DNA of 43,188 nt from Deltaproteobacteria bacterium UBA6601 (GTDB lineage: Bacteria; Myxococcota_A; UBA796; UBA9615): the NCBI GenBank assembly GCA_002433485.1, contig DJIF01000072.1, positions 1-43,188 on the forward strand, written 5' to 3'. The translations under genes were made by a program, and so were the position numbers. The notes below the pieces were generated by a model. It was given only the letters and a program-made list of their open reading frames with translations. It did not search any database and was not told the DNA's origin. Position 1 is the stretch's first letter; each line of letters opens with the position of its first letter. Positions 22,979 to 30,814 of this stretch are shown here, piece after piece.

Positions 22979-23800
22979 GTGCCGGCAATGGCCGAGCTTG
23001 TCTTTCTCAATGGTGACCTGGAGGGGGACTCTTTTGTCCTCGGCTCAGGGCGCACCGTGGTGGGGCGCCAGGTTGGCGATCTGCTGGTTCCAGATACTGA
23101 GGTTTCATCGATTCACGCGATCATCTCCTTTGAGCGGGGCGGATGGTATGTGATGGATCTCGGTTCGACCAACGGTGTCTATGTTGGTGAACAGATGCGG
23201 CTTGAGGCACGCCTTAAAGACGGAGAAGAGCTGCGCCTGGGCAAGACTCGCATGCGCTTTCGGGTGGTGCCGTCTGACAGCGATCAGTCGGGGGGTATTG
23301 AGCTTGATCCCGCAACCGCTGAGACCGGCCCTATCGCTCGCCAGGGGTCAGTTGAAGCAACTCTGGATCATCGTGACCCTGGCGAGCAGGTCATCGATGA
23401 TCTGGCGCCAGGGCGACCCAATGAGCGGGTTGACACCCAGAAGATGAAGCGTGCTGATCTGGTTGCTGCCGCTGCTGGCGCTGATTCGGTTCAGATCACC
23501 TTGGAGATCGTTGAGGGGCGGGATCGGGGCTCGGTCCGCAGATTCAAGCAGGAGAGCATCCTGATTGGCCGCCTCAACACAGATCTGGTGCTGCGAGATT
23601 CCGATGTGTCGCGCAGGCACGCCATCATCGAGGTTTTTGATGCCACTCAGGTCTACTTGCGCGATCTCAACTCCACTAATGGCTGCAGGGTTAACGGCGA
23701 TAAGGTGATCTCAGCGCGTCTCCAGAATGGCGATGAACTGGAGATCGGCCGCTGTGTGTTGCGATTTTCCGCCAGAGCCTTGTACTCAGAAGAGTCTTGA
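22979..23800 (+). CDS. Tandem FHA-domain signalling protein
   Basis: A soluble protein of 273 residues with two forkhead-associated domains that bind phosphothreonine peptides. FHA1 spans about residues 3-98 (TVVGRQVGDLLVPDTEVSSIHA, then MDLGSTNGVYV) and FHA2 about 175-268 (ILIGRLNTDLVLRDSDVSRRHA in part, then RDLNSTNGCRVNG). Both keep the Arg, the Ser before xxH, and the Asn-Gly loop. The linker is acidic and contains candidate phospho-sites (ATLDHRDPGEQ, RVDTQKMKR). The GTG at 22979 is chosen because GGGAGGG lies 5 bases upstream. Such proteins usually act with Ser/Thr kinases, which are abundant in myxobacteria, but no kinase gene is in the window. Confidence 0.9.
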   Translation: MPAMAELVFLNGDLEGDSFVLGSGRTVVGRQVGDLLVPDTEVSSIHAIISFERGGWYVMDLGSTNGVYVGEQMRLEARLKDGEELRLGKTRMRFRVVPSDSDQSGGIELDPATAETGPIARQGSVEATLDHRDPGEQVIDDLAPGRPNERVDTQKMKRADLVAAAAGADSVQITLEIVEGRDRGSVRRFKQESILIGRLNTDLVLRDSDVSRRHAIIEVFDATQVYLRDLNSTNGCRVNGDKVISARLQNGDELEIGRCVLRFSARALYSEES

Positions 23801-23818
23801 GTGCTGGGCCAGAGGTAG

Positions 23819-24688
23819 TTAGTTGGCAGTTCCGGCGTTGCTTGATTCCCCAGCTCGCCGCTTGCTCCACCAAGCCGTCCAGGCCTCGATGTCCTGATCA
23901 CTGACTGGGCTGCCGCTCAATACCGAGCTGCTGCGGAAGTTCATACCGGTGGTCTGCCGAAGCGCCAGCAGCGCCGCCATAGAAACCTCAGGATCTGCAT
24001 CGGATAGCGCGCCGATGAGGGCGTCCATACCCGAGATGCTACCGATGCTCCCCAGCGCCTGAACCATGTGGCGGCGCACGAATAGTGAGCGACCTTGATG
24101 GAAATTTGCGGGCAGGTCCAGAGCGCGACTCAGCGGTTTAGCGCTGCGCCGTAGGCCGAGCTCTCCCAGCGCGTCGGCTGCCGCTGCCCGCACCGTCATG
24201 GCTTGATCAAAGAGGGCTCGCTCAAGGGCTGGCGCACTTTGCTTGTCGGCCGTAGTTCGCAGTCCAGCGATGGCGCCCAGGCGAGTGATAACCCGCGGGG
24301 ACTCAAGTCCGGCCTCAAGACTTCGCCGCGCTCCCTCTCCGCCGATGCGGCCGATGGCGCGGGCTGCTACCCAGTTTTCTCGGTCGCTGCTGTCGCGGGT
24401 GCGAAACAGTCGGGTCAGGCTGGGTAGTGCGGTGGCTCCTCGCGCTACCAGTGCATCAAAAAAGCGCTGGCCTTGAGATTCTGGAATGCCTGGATTAGCG
24501 GCCTGGCCCAGCAGTTCAAGGATGGGATCGACGGTGGCCTCTACTACTGGCAGCTCTGGAATCGGTTCATCGTCGGGCAGGTCTCCCGCCGGCAGATCAG
24601 CGGGTGGCTCCTCCGCCCAAGCTGGTGCAGAGCCCAACAGGACTATGGCCAGCGCGCAGGGCAGGGTTCGTAGGGCAAGCTCGAGCAT
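23819..24688 (-). CDS. Exported HEAT-repeat protein
   Basis: A 289-residue protein with a cleavable-type signal peptide (RTLPCALAIVLLGSAPAWAEE) and then an acidic Pro-rich linker (PADLPAGDLPDDEPIPELP). From about residue 60 there are five or six HEAT/PBS-like helical repeats: GATALPSLTRLF, WVAARAIGRIGGEGA, VITRLGAIAGL, VRAAAADALGELGL, RRHMVQALGSIGSISGM and VSMAALLALRQTTG. These form an alpha-solenoid scaffold for protein binding. The open frame extends upstream to 24934, but that part has no coding character, and the signal peptide sets the start at 24688. The function is unknown and the location probably periplasmic. It converges on the FHA gene with a 19-base gap and diverges from the carboxylase operon. 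Confidence 0.8.
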   Translation of the reverse strand: MLELALRTLPCALAIVLLGSAPAWAEEPPADLPAGDLPDDEPIPELPVVEATVDPILELLGQAANPGIPESQGQRFFDALVARGATALPSLTRLFRTRDSSDRENWVAARAIGRIGGEGARRSLEAGLESPRVITRLGAIAGLRTTADKQSAPALERALFDQAMTVRAAAADALGELGLRRSAKPLSRALDLPANFHQGRSLFVRRHMVQALGSIGSISGMDALIGALSDADPEVSMAALLALRQTTGMNFRSSSVLSGSPVSDQDIEAWTAWWSKRRAGESSNAGTAN

Positions 24689-24725
24689 GGTCGAACCATA
24701 GCAGGACTGCTCGGCAAGCAAGTCT

Positions 24726-24754
24726 TTGCTCGGGCCCGCCCATCGCGCTATATA
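24726..24754 (+). promoter_or_regulatory. Sigma-70-type promoter of the carboxylase-mutase operon
   Basis: TTGCTC at 24726-24731 and TATATA at 24749-24754 are separated by 17 bases. The predicted transcript starts near 24761, about 24 bases before the ATG at 24785, and contains a GGAG ribosome site 6 bases from the start. The -10 region is the only AT-rich stretch in this divergent gap. Confidence 0.5.
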
Positions 24755-24784
24755 GAGCCCCAATTCGACAGCGGTGGAGCCAAG

Positions 24785-26320
24785 ATGTCGTCCCACAACG
24801 CCATGTTTTCTAAGGTCCTGATCGCCAATCGAGGCGAGATCGCAGTGCGCGTAATCCGCGCTTGTCGAGAACTGGGCATCGTCCCGGTCGCCATTTACAG
24901 CGAAGCCGACCGAGATGCGCTCCATGTACGGCACGCTTTTGAGGCGTACTGTGTAGGGCCCGCGCCTTCAGCAGAGTCCTACCTGCGCATTGACCGGATC
25001 ATTGAGGTCGCCCTCGAAGCTGGTGTGGATGCGATCCATCCGGGCTACGGCTTCCTGGCCGAGAACCCGCTGTTTGCGGCAGCGGTAGAGGCTGCCGGAA
25101 TGGTCTGGATCGGACCGCCACGGCGGGCGATGGAGGTCATGGGTGACAAGGTGACCTCTCGCAAGGCGATGGAAGAGGCTGGGGTGCCGGTGGTGCCAGG
25201 TACCCAGGACCCGATTTTGGACGACGAAGAGGCGGCCATTATCGCCGCTGACATCGGCTTTCCGGTGATGGTCAAGGCCAGCGCTGGAGGTGGCGGTAAG
25301 GGAATGAGGCGAGTGGATCAGGCTGAGGACCTCGCCTCGGCCCTCCGCGGTGCTCGCTCCGAGGCTGGCAGCGCTTTCGGTGACGATCGGATCTACATCG
25401 AAAAGTGTATTGATCGGCCCCGCCATGTGGAGGTGCAGGTCCTCTCTGATGCGAGTGGCCAGCACCTGCACCTGTTTGAGCGGGACTGCAGCATCCAACG
25501 GCGACACCAGAAGTTGGTCGAGGAAAGCCCCTGCCCGGTGCTCAGTGATGAACTGCGCCGGGAGATGACTCAGGTTGCGGTGCGTGCCGCCGAGGCCATG
25601 GACTATCGGGGAGCGGGCACGGTCGAGTTCCTGTTGGCTCAAGACGGGTCCTTTTACTTTCTCGAGATGAACACTCGCTTGCAGGTTGAGCATCCCATCA
25701 CCGAGATGGTTACTGGCATCGATTTGGTGCAGGCTCAGCTGTTGGTCGCAGCTGGACAGCCACTGCCCTTCCGCCAGGAGGACCTGGAGCAGCGAGGCCA
25801 CTCTATCGAGGTGCGTATCTGCGCCGAGGATCCGGCTGACCGATTCCGTCCCAGCCCTGGTCGGGTGGCCAGTTTGCGGGAACCGGGGGGGCCCTGGGTG
25901 CGTGTCGATAGTTGTCTCTACCCGGGCTATGAGGTACCGGTGTTTTACGATCCGATGATGGCCAAGCTGGTGGTCTGGGGACGGGACCGCGCTGCGGCAA
26001 TTGCGCGGATGAAGCGAGCGCTGCGCGAGTTCACCCTGACCGGGGTCCGCAGCAACATTCCCTTCTATGTGCAGGTGATGCGGCATGGTCCTTTTGTGGA
26101 TGGCGACTACGATACCGGCTATGTGGATCGGCATCTGGGCAGCGATCTTCTCCTGGATCAGGGCCACCATGCCGAGGAGGCAATTCTTGCTGCAGTGATT
26201 GCCAGTCATCGCGCCGAGCAGGAGCTGGCTGCTCAGGGTGGTAGCAGCTCGGACAACAGCCCTGCGGCGGGTTCGGCTTGGGCGCTGGCAGGTCGACTGG
26301 CTCGCCTTGGGAGGTCTTGA
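24785..26320 (+). CDS. Acyl-CoA carboxylase, biotin carboxylase subunit (AccC/PccA type)
   Basis: This ATP-grasp enzyme carboxylates biotin on the carrier protein with bicarbonate. The 511-residue product has VLIANRGEIAVRVIRACREL, HPGYGFLAENP, VMVKASAGGGGKGM (162-174), the substrate loop RDCSIQRRHQKLVEE, the metal and catalytic segment FLEMNTRLQVEHPITE (292-307) and ICAEDP. All catalytic residues are present. The last 50 residues are Ser/Ala-rich and unlike the core. The gene is 1 base upstream of a biotin carrier and then a methylmalonyl-CoA mutase subunit, which points to propionyl-CoA as substrate. The sequence alone does not exclude acetyl-CoA. The carboxyltransferase subunit is not in the window. 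Met7 is an alternative start. Confidence 0.93.
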   Translation: MSSHNAMFSKVLIANRGEIAVRVIRACRELGIVPVAIYSEADRDALHVRHAFEAYCVGPAPSAESYLRIDRIIEVALEAGVDAIHPGYGFLAENPLFAAAVEAAGMVWIGPPRRAMEVMGDKVTSRKAMEEAGVPVVPGTQDPILDDEEAAIIAADIGFPVMVKASAGGGGKGMRRVDQAEDLASALRGARSEAGSAFGDDRIYIEKCIDRPRHVEVQVLSDASGQHLHLFERDCSIQRRHQKLVEESPCPVLSDELRREMTQVAVRAAEAMDYRGAGTVEFLLAQDGSFYFLEMNTRLQVEHPITEMVTGIDLVQAQLLVAAGQPLPFRQEDLEQRGHSIEVRICAEDPADRFRPSPGRVASLREPGGPWVRVDSCLYPGYEVPVFYDPMMAKLVVWGRDRAAAIARMKRALREFTLTGVRSNIPFYVQVMRHGPFVDGDYDTGYVDRHLGSDLLLDQGHHAEEAILAAVIASHRAEQELAAQGGSSSDNSPAAGSAWALAGRLARLGRS

Positions 26321-26321
26321 G

Positions 26322-26840
26322 ATGGCCTGGGAAGTCACCATCGGTGGGGCCAGCGTTCGGGCCGAGGTTAAAGAGTTGGATGGCTCCCTCTACGAGGTGG
26401 TGATCGATGGCGCCAGCAAGCTTGTTGATGTGCGTTTTCCTGAACCTGGCGTGATGCACTTGATCCGCGATGGGGAAGCTTTTGAGTTTGACCTTGCGGC
26501 GACCGATGAGGGCCAGGAGGTCACCCTCTATGGGACTCGATATCTGGTTGATGTTGTTGATGAGCGACGCAAGGTGCTGCGGGCCCTTGGGCGCGGCGGG
26601 AAGGACGGTGGCTCTCAGGTGATTACCACCTCGATGCCAGGCAAGGTTGTGGCCTTGTTGGTGGAGCCCGGCCAGCGGGTCGAGCAGGGTCAGGGTGTGG
26701 TTGTGGTTGAGGCCATGAAGATGGAGAACGAACTCAAGGCCAGCGCCCCCGGCGTGGTTGCTGAAATTTCGGTGGGCGAGGGGGATGCGGTTGAGGGGGG
26801 GGCGACTCTGGTTGTGCTGGCTCCGGTGGAGGAGGAATGA
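26322..26840 (+). CDS. Biotin carboxyl carrier protein of acyl-CoA carboxylase
   Basis: A 172-residue carrier that shuttles carboxybiotin from the carboxylase to the carboxyltransferase. The C-terminal biotinyl domain (about 100-168) holds the signature VVEAMKMENELKA with biotinylated Lys133, preceded by SMPGKVVALLVEPGQ and followed by ISVGEGDAVEGGATLVVL. Residues 1-90 form a beta-rich domain (AWEVTIGG, LYEVVIDG, VTLYGTRYLVDVVDE) like the BT domain that docks subunits in propionyl-CoA carboxylase. The start at 26322 is fixed by GGGAGG about 7 bases upstream. It lies 1 base after the carboxylase stop and its own stop overlaps the mutase start (ATGA), so all three genes form a coupled operon. 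Confidence 0.93.
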   Translation: MAWEVTIGGASVRAEVKELDGSLYEVVIDGASKLVDVRFPEPGVMHLIRDGEAFEFDLAATDEGQEVTLYGTRYLVDVVDERRKVLRALGRGGKDGGSQVITTSMPGKVVALLVEPGQRVEQGQGVVVVEAMKMENELKASAPGVVAEISVGEGDAVEGGATLVVLAPVEEE

Positions 26841-28510
26841 GCGCTCGCGATAAGATCGGTGAGCAGCTTGAGCTATGGCATGCGGAGGTTCTTGATCCGC
26901 TGCTGAAGCGTCGGCCGACCCGTCGCGCTGAGTTTCGTAATTCCAGCGGTTTTGAGGTACCTGCTCTGCTCAGTCCTGCTGATGGTCTTGCAGAACAAGA
27001 TTACCTTGCCAAGAGCGGCTTCCCGGGGCGCTATCCCTTCACCCGAGGCGTGCAGCCCAGCATGTATCGCGGCAGGCTGTGGACGATGCGCCAGTATGCG
27101 GGTTTTGGCGATGCTGAGGCCTCTAATGAGCGCTATCGATATCTGCTCGAGCAGGGACAAACCGGGCTTTCTGTAGCTTTCGATCTGCCGACGCAGATGG
27201 GCTATGACTCGGATGCCGAAGCGGCGCTCGGTGAGGTGGGTCGGGTTGGGGTTGCCATCGACTCCATTCATGACATGGAGGTGCTGTTGCGGGGGATTCC
27301 TCTGGACCGGGTCTCCACATCCATGACGATCAACTCGACCGCTGCGATTCTGCTGGCGCTCTATGTTGCAGTTGGCGAGCGGCAGGGGCTGTCGCCGTCG
27401 GTCCTGCGCGGCACGGTGCAGAATGACATCCTCAAGGAGTACATCGCACGCGGTACCTGGATCTATCCGCCGCGGCCGTCCATGAGGTTAGTCACCGACA
27501 TCTTTGACTACTGCCGCCAGCAGGTGCCCAGCTGGAACACCATCTCCATTTCCGGTTACCACGTGCGGGAGGCTGGCTGCACAGCGGTTCAAGAGGTGGC
27601 ATTTACCCTCGCCAATGGAATTGCTTATGTGGACGCTGCTCGCGCGCGAGGCCTGAAGGTGGATGAGTTTGCTCCGCGACTTAGCTTCTTTTTCAACGTG
27701 CACAACAACTTCCTGGAGGAGGTGGCCAAGTTCCGTGCCGCCCGCCGCTTGTGGGCGCGCACCATGAAAGAGCGTTTTGGAGCCACCAATCCGAAGTCCA
27801 TGATGTTGCGTTTTCACACCCAGACTGCGGGCTCGACCCTCACTGCCCAGCAGCCTGATAACAACATCGTCCGGGTCGCGATCCAGGCTCTGGCAGCCGT
27901 GCTTGGCGGGACTCAGAGTCTGCACACCAACAGTCGGGATGAGGCACTTGCACTGCCTACCGAGGAGTCGGTCCGTATTGCGCTGCGTACCCAGCAGTTA
28001 ATTGCTGCGGAGAGCGGCGTCGCCGATCTCGTTGATCCTCTGGCCGGCTCTTATGCAGTGGAGTGGCTGACCGAGTCGATCGAAGAAGAGGCCCTCGTTT
28101 ATCTGCAGCGCATTGAGGAGATGGGCGGGATGGTAACCGCCATCGAGCAGGGCTATGTGCAGCGGGAAATCCAGGATGCTGCTTACGCCACTCAGAAGGC
28201 TATGGAGAGTGGTGACCTTGAGGTGGTTGGGGTGAACGTTCACCAGGTCGGCGAGGAGCCGATGCCCGAGACTCTGCGGCTCGACCCCGAGCTTGAAGAG
28301 CGACAGGTAGCGCGTACCCAGGCGGTCCGCAAGGGGCGTGACGCGGCCAGGGCTCAGCGGGCGCTGGATGAAATCTCAAGGGCTGCCGAAGGGATGGACA
28401 ATCTGGTTCCGCTGATTCTTGAGGGGGTACGCAGCGAGTGCACGCTCGGCGAAATCAGCGACGTCCTCCGGGAGGTCTTCGGCCTTCACCAGGAAGTGGT
28501 CGTACTGTAG
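26837..28510 (+). CDS. Methylmalonyl-CoA mutase, large (substrate-binding) subunit
   Basis: The TIM-barrel subunit that isomerises methylmalonyl-CoA to succinyl-CoA by an adenosylcobalamin radical mechanism. The 557-residue product matches the separate-subunit type. It has GVQPSMYRGRLWTMRQYAGF, GLSVAFDLPTQMGYDSD, QNDILKEYIARGT, IYPPRPSMR, ISISGYHVREAG, APRLSFFFNVHN, and TQSLHTNSRDEALALPTE. Arg217 in PSMR aligns with the CoA-carboxylate-binding Arg207 of the Propionibacterium enzyme, from memory. There is no C-terminal B12-binding domain, so a small cobalamin-binding subunit must be encoded elsewhere. Epimerase and the MeaB chaperone are also absent from the window. It is coupled by ATGA to the biotin carrier. 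It serves propionyl-CoA use or 3-hydroxypropionate-like routes. Confidence 0.93.
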   Translation: MSARDKIGEQLELWHAEVLDPLLKRRPTRRAEFRNSSGFEVPALLSPADGLAEQDYLAKSGFPGRYPFTRGVQPSMYRGRLWTMRQYAGFGDAEASNERYRYLLEQGQTGLSVAFDLPTQMGYDSDAEAALGEVGRVGVAIDSIHDMEVLLRGIPLDRVSTSMTINSTAAILLALYVAVGERQGLSPSVLRGTVQNDILKEYIARGTWIYPPRPSMRLVTDIFDYCRQQVPSWNTISISGYHVREAGCTAVQEVAFTLANGIAYVDAARARGLKVDEFAPRLSFFFNVHNNFLEEVAKFRAARRLWARTMKERFGATNPKSMMLRFHTQTAGSTLTAQQPDNNIVRVAIQALAAVLGGTQSLHTNSRDEALALPTEESVRIALRTQQLIAAESGVADLVDPLAGSYAVEWLTESIEEEALVYLQRIEEMGGMVTAIEQGYVQREIQDAAYATQKAMESGDLEVVGVNVHQVGEEPMPETLRLDPELEERQVARTQAVRKGRDAARAQRALDEISRAAEGMDNLVPLILEGVRSECTLGEISDVLREVFGLHQEVVVL

Positions 28511-28523
28511 TCCTCGCTCTGCT

Positions 28524-29420
28524 TTACGAGGACCCTGTGGGGGTTGGATTTGGTGTGGCATCTCGCCGTGGCGGAAGGCCTCGCAGGGCGAGGCGCAATT
28601 CGCTGTCCACCAGCAGCATTCCCCGGTTCGGGACCTCTTCCCAGATGTCATCTGGGCTGGTGGGGTCCGAGGCGATGAGAAGATGGGTGTGGCTGATCCC
28701 CACTCGACGGGGTCCAAAGCAGACTTTGTTTGCTACCGGGCAGATGTCGTAGTCGGCGCAGCGCTTCTTTTGGGTCGAGAAGCTGAGATTGCCGTTGAAG
28801 CGGTTGGCGATGAGGATGTCACCGTTGGTGAGGATGAAGTTCATCATCGCTTCCCGTTCATCAGCGCCGGTCTCCTCGCAGATGTCACGGAGCCAGCCCA
28901 GGAGCTCCCCCAGGCTATCTTCGATTCCGTCTGGGAAGGTGTCGGGCGGGTCGTCGAGGTCCATCCCTGCGTCTTCAAGAGCGCCCAGAACCAGATAAAA
29001 CAGCATCTCTGAGTCGGTGCTGCCCTGGATGCTGCTTGCGAACCTGGCCTTCAGTCGTTGGCGGACCTGAGCCTCGATCTGCTGGTAGCCGAACAGGGTG
29101 CCGTTGTGGCAGAAGGTCCACCCCTTCCAGTGAAAGGGATGAGTGTTTTGTGGAGATAGCTCTCCCACCGTCGCCTTGCGGACATGGGCAACCACCGCAT
29201 TGGCAGTGAGGAATTCTGAGACTCTTCGAAAGCGCTCGTCAGCAAAAGCAGCGTTGACGCTGCGAACATCATGGGGGATGCGCTGTCCACTTAGATAGTA
29301 GGCGATTCCCCAGCCATGGGGATGCTCAGTGCTCTGCAGTTGCAGAGCGTTCTCTGCCTTGACCAGGCTACGCTGGACTTTCAGGCTCACACGGCTCTTG
29401 AAGGCGAACATTCTGCACAT
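28524..29420 (-). CDS. Class II glutamine amidotransferase family protein (YafJ/EgtC-like)
   Basis: A 298-residue N-terminal-nucleophile hydrolase. The start at 29420 is set by GGAG about 7 bases upstream and by exposure of Cys2 (MCRMFAF) as nucleophile after Met removal. Family blocks are EHPHGWGIAYY, VVAHVRKATVGELSPQNTHPF (in part), FCHNGTLFG with the oxyanion Asn-Gly, and STDSEMLFYLVL. These fit the stand-alone DUF3412-free YafJ and EgtC group, which hydrolyses gamma-glutamyl bonds. EgtC acts in ergothioneine synthesis, but no egtB or egtD is present here, so the substrate is unknown. The gene is convergent with the mutase gene (13-base gap). It is oriented away from tatB across a 155-base gap. 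Confidence 0.88.
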   Translation of the reverse strand: MCRMFAFKSRVSLKVQRSLVKAENALQLQSTEHPHGWGIAYYLSGQRIPHDVRSVNAAFADERFRRVSEFLTANAVVAHVRKATVGELSPQNTHPFHWKGWTFCHNGTLFGYQQIEAQVRQRLKARFASSIQGSTDSEMLFYLVLGALEDAGMDLDDPPDTFPDGIEDSLGELLGWLRDICEETGADEREAMMNFILTNGDILIANRFNGNLSFSTQKKRCADYDICPVANKVCFGPRRVGISHTHLLIASDPTSPDDIWEEVPNRGMLLVDSELRLALRGLPPRRDATPNPTPTGSS

Positions 29421-29575
29421 GAACAAGCTCCACAATATCAGTCTCGCCGACTGGGGGCCTGACCTTTAGTTTGTGAACTCTGGGTGGGGGCAGTCTTGAA
29501 CACCTCCCAGCGCTCTGTTGCGGTGCTCATCTTCGCCTGCTTGCGGGGGCCACGGGGCATCGCCATACTGCGCCC

Positions 29576-29980
29576 ATGTTGGGAATTGGATTGTGGGAGT
29601 GGCTGGTCCTGCTGTGCCTGGCTCTTGTGGTGGTTGGGCCCCGCCGCCTGCCTGAGGTGGCCCGCAGCCTGGGTCGCTGGACCCGTGACCTGCGACGGGT
29701 GAGTCGTGATCTGCGGCTTACCCTTGAGATGGAACTGGATGAGGAAGAGGACCGCAGACGCAGGGCTCAGATTCGGGATCGGCGCTCAGAACTGGGGCGG
29801 GGAGTGCAGTCAGTGGCTGCTCCACAACTGGCCACGGAGCGGACCGAGGACGAGGTTGTTACTGCAGATGAACTGCCGGCCCTGCTTGATCCTGAGCGTG
29901 AAGATGAGGTGGTCACCGCAGATGAGCTACCGGTTGCTATTGCGCCAGCTGAGCCGAGTTCGGCCACGGAGTCGGGCTGA
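29576..29980 (+). CDS. tatB: Twin-arginine translocase subunit TatB
   Basis: A membrane protein that binds twin-arginine signal peptides together with TatC. The 134-residue product has the TatA/B layout: one N-terminal membrane helix (MLGIGLWEWLVLLCLALVVV), the hinge GPRRLPEVARSLG, an amphipathic helix (RWTRDLRRVSRDL) and an acidic tail. The hinge and the tatC neighbour favour TatB over TatA. The tail contains a duplicated 11-residue segment EDEVVTADELP (residues 91-101 and 109-119). Seven of the 11 codons differ synonymously between the copies, indicating selection on the peptide. The stop overlaps the tatC start (TGATG). tatA is not in the window. Confidence 0.9.
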   Translation: MLGIGLWEWLVLLCLALVVVGPRRLPEVARSLGRWTRDLRRVSRDLRLTLEMELDEEEDRRRRAQIRDRRSELGRGVQSVAAPQLATERTEDEVVTADELPALLDPEREDEVVTADELPVAIAPAEPSSATESG

Positions 29981-30792
29981 TGCAAACACAGGTGGGTGAG
30001 CCGAGTCCTGATGTGTCTGCTGAAGACGAGGTAGATGCCTACCGGATGACCCTGCTGGAGCACCTCCTTGAACTGCGGCGCAGGGTTATCTTTGCTGGTT
30101 TGGCGCTGGTTATTGCGGTCTGTGTGATGCTCCCGCTAGGGGGAGAGATCTTTGAGTGGCTCAAGGCGCCTGCCGAGCCCTACTTTCCCGAAGGTGGCGG
30201 TTTTACTACCAGAAAGGTGGCCGAGAAGTTCCTTACCTACTTGAAGTGCTCCTTGTTTGCCGGGGCATTTCTGGCCAGTCCGGTGGTGTTCTTTCAAGCG
30301 TGGCGGTTCGTTGCACCGGGGCTTTATCGGCGCGAACGAAGCCTGGCGCTGCCCTTTGTCGTCTCTTCCACCTTGTGTTTCGTAGGCGGGGCAGCTTTCT
30401 GCTACTACCTGCTGCTGCCCATTGCCATGCAGTTCTTCATGTCGGTGGGTGCTGGGGATGGTATCGCCAGTCAGATTGAGATCGCTGAATATCTCGCTTT
30501 TGTGACCCGCTTGATGTTGGTTTTCGGTGCGGTCTTTGAGCTTCCCCTGCTGATCTTCTTCCTGGCCCGCCTCGGGGTAGTCTCGGCTTCAGGGCTACGC
30601 AGCTTTCGCAAGTACGCCATCGTACTGATCTTTGCGCTGGCTGCTTTTGTCACCCCGCCTGATCCCATCACCCAGATGATGCTGGCTGTTCCTTTAGTGG
30701 TGCTCTACGAACTTGGGGTCCTGACTGCCCACCTGTGGGGCCGTCCTCCGCTTGGGGATGACGACACGCTGTGGCAGGGCCCTGCTGCCTAG
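29980..30792 (+). CDS. tatC: Twin-arginine translocase subunit TatC
   Basis: The polytopic core receptor of the Tat export pathway in the inner membrane. The 270-residue product has six hydrophobic segments and the family signatures MTLLEHLLELRRRVI, GGFTTRKVAEKFLTYLKCSL, FFQAWRFVAPGLYRRERS, the conserved loop FELPLLIFFLARLGVVS and AAFVTPPDPITQMMLAVP. The first 20 residues are an acidic extension (GEPSPDVSAEDEVDAY) not usual in E. coli TatC. All key acidic and Pro positions recognised by eye are present. It is translated with tatB through a one-base overlap. A lipoprotein gene converges 22 bases downstream. Confidence 0.96.
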   Translation: MQTQVGEPSPDVSAEDEVDAYRMTLLEHLLELRRRVIFAGLALVIAVCVMLPLGGEIFEWLKAPAEPYFPEGGGFTTRKVAEKFLTYLKCSLFAGAFLASPVVFFQAWRFVAPGLYRRERSLALPFVVSSTLCFVGGAAFCYYLLLPIAMQFFMSVGAGDGIASQIEIAEYLAFVTRLMLVFGAVFELPLLIFFLARLGVVSASGLRSFRKYAIVLIFALAAFVTPPDPITQMMLAVPLVVLYELGVLTAHLWGRPPLGDDDTLWQGPAA

Positions 30793-30814
30793 CGCGGGGG
30801 CCTGCTGTCTCTGA

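Noticed and set aside
24968..26341. A 457-codon open frame antisense to the biotin carboxylase gene
   Set aside because: The sense strand encodes a fully conserved enzyme; the antisense product has no recognisable motif and is a GC-bias shadow.
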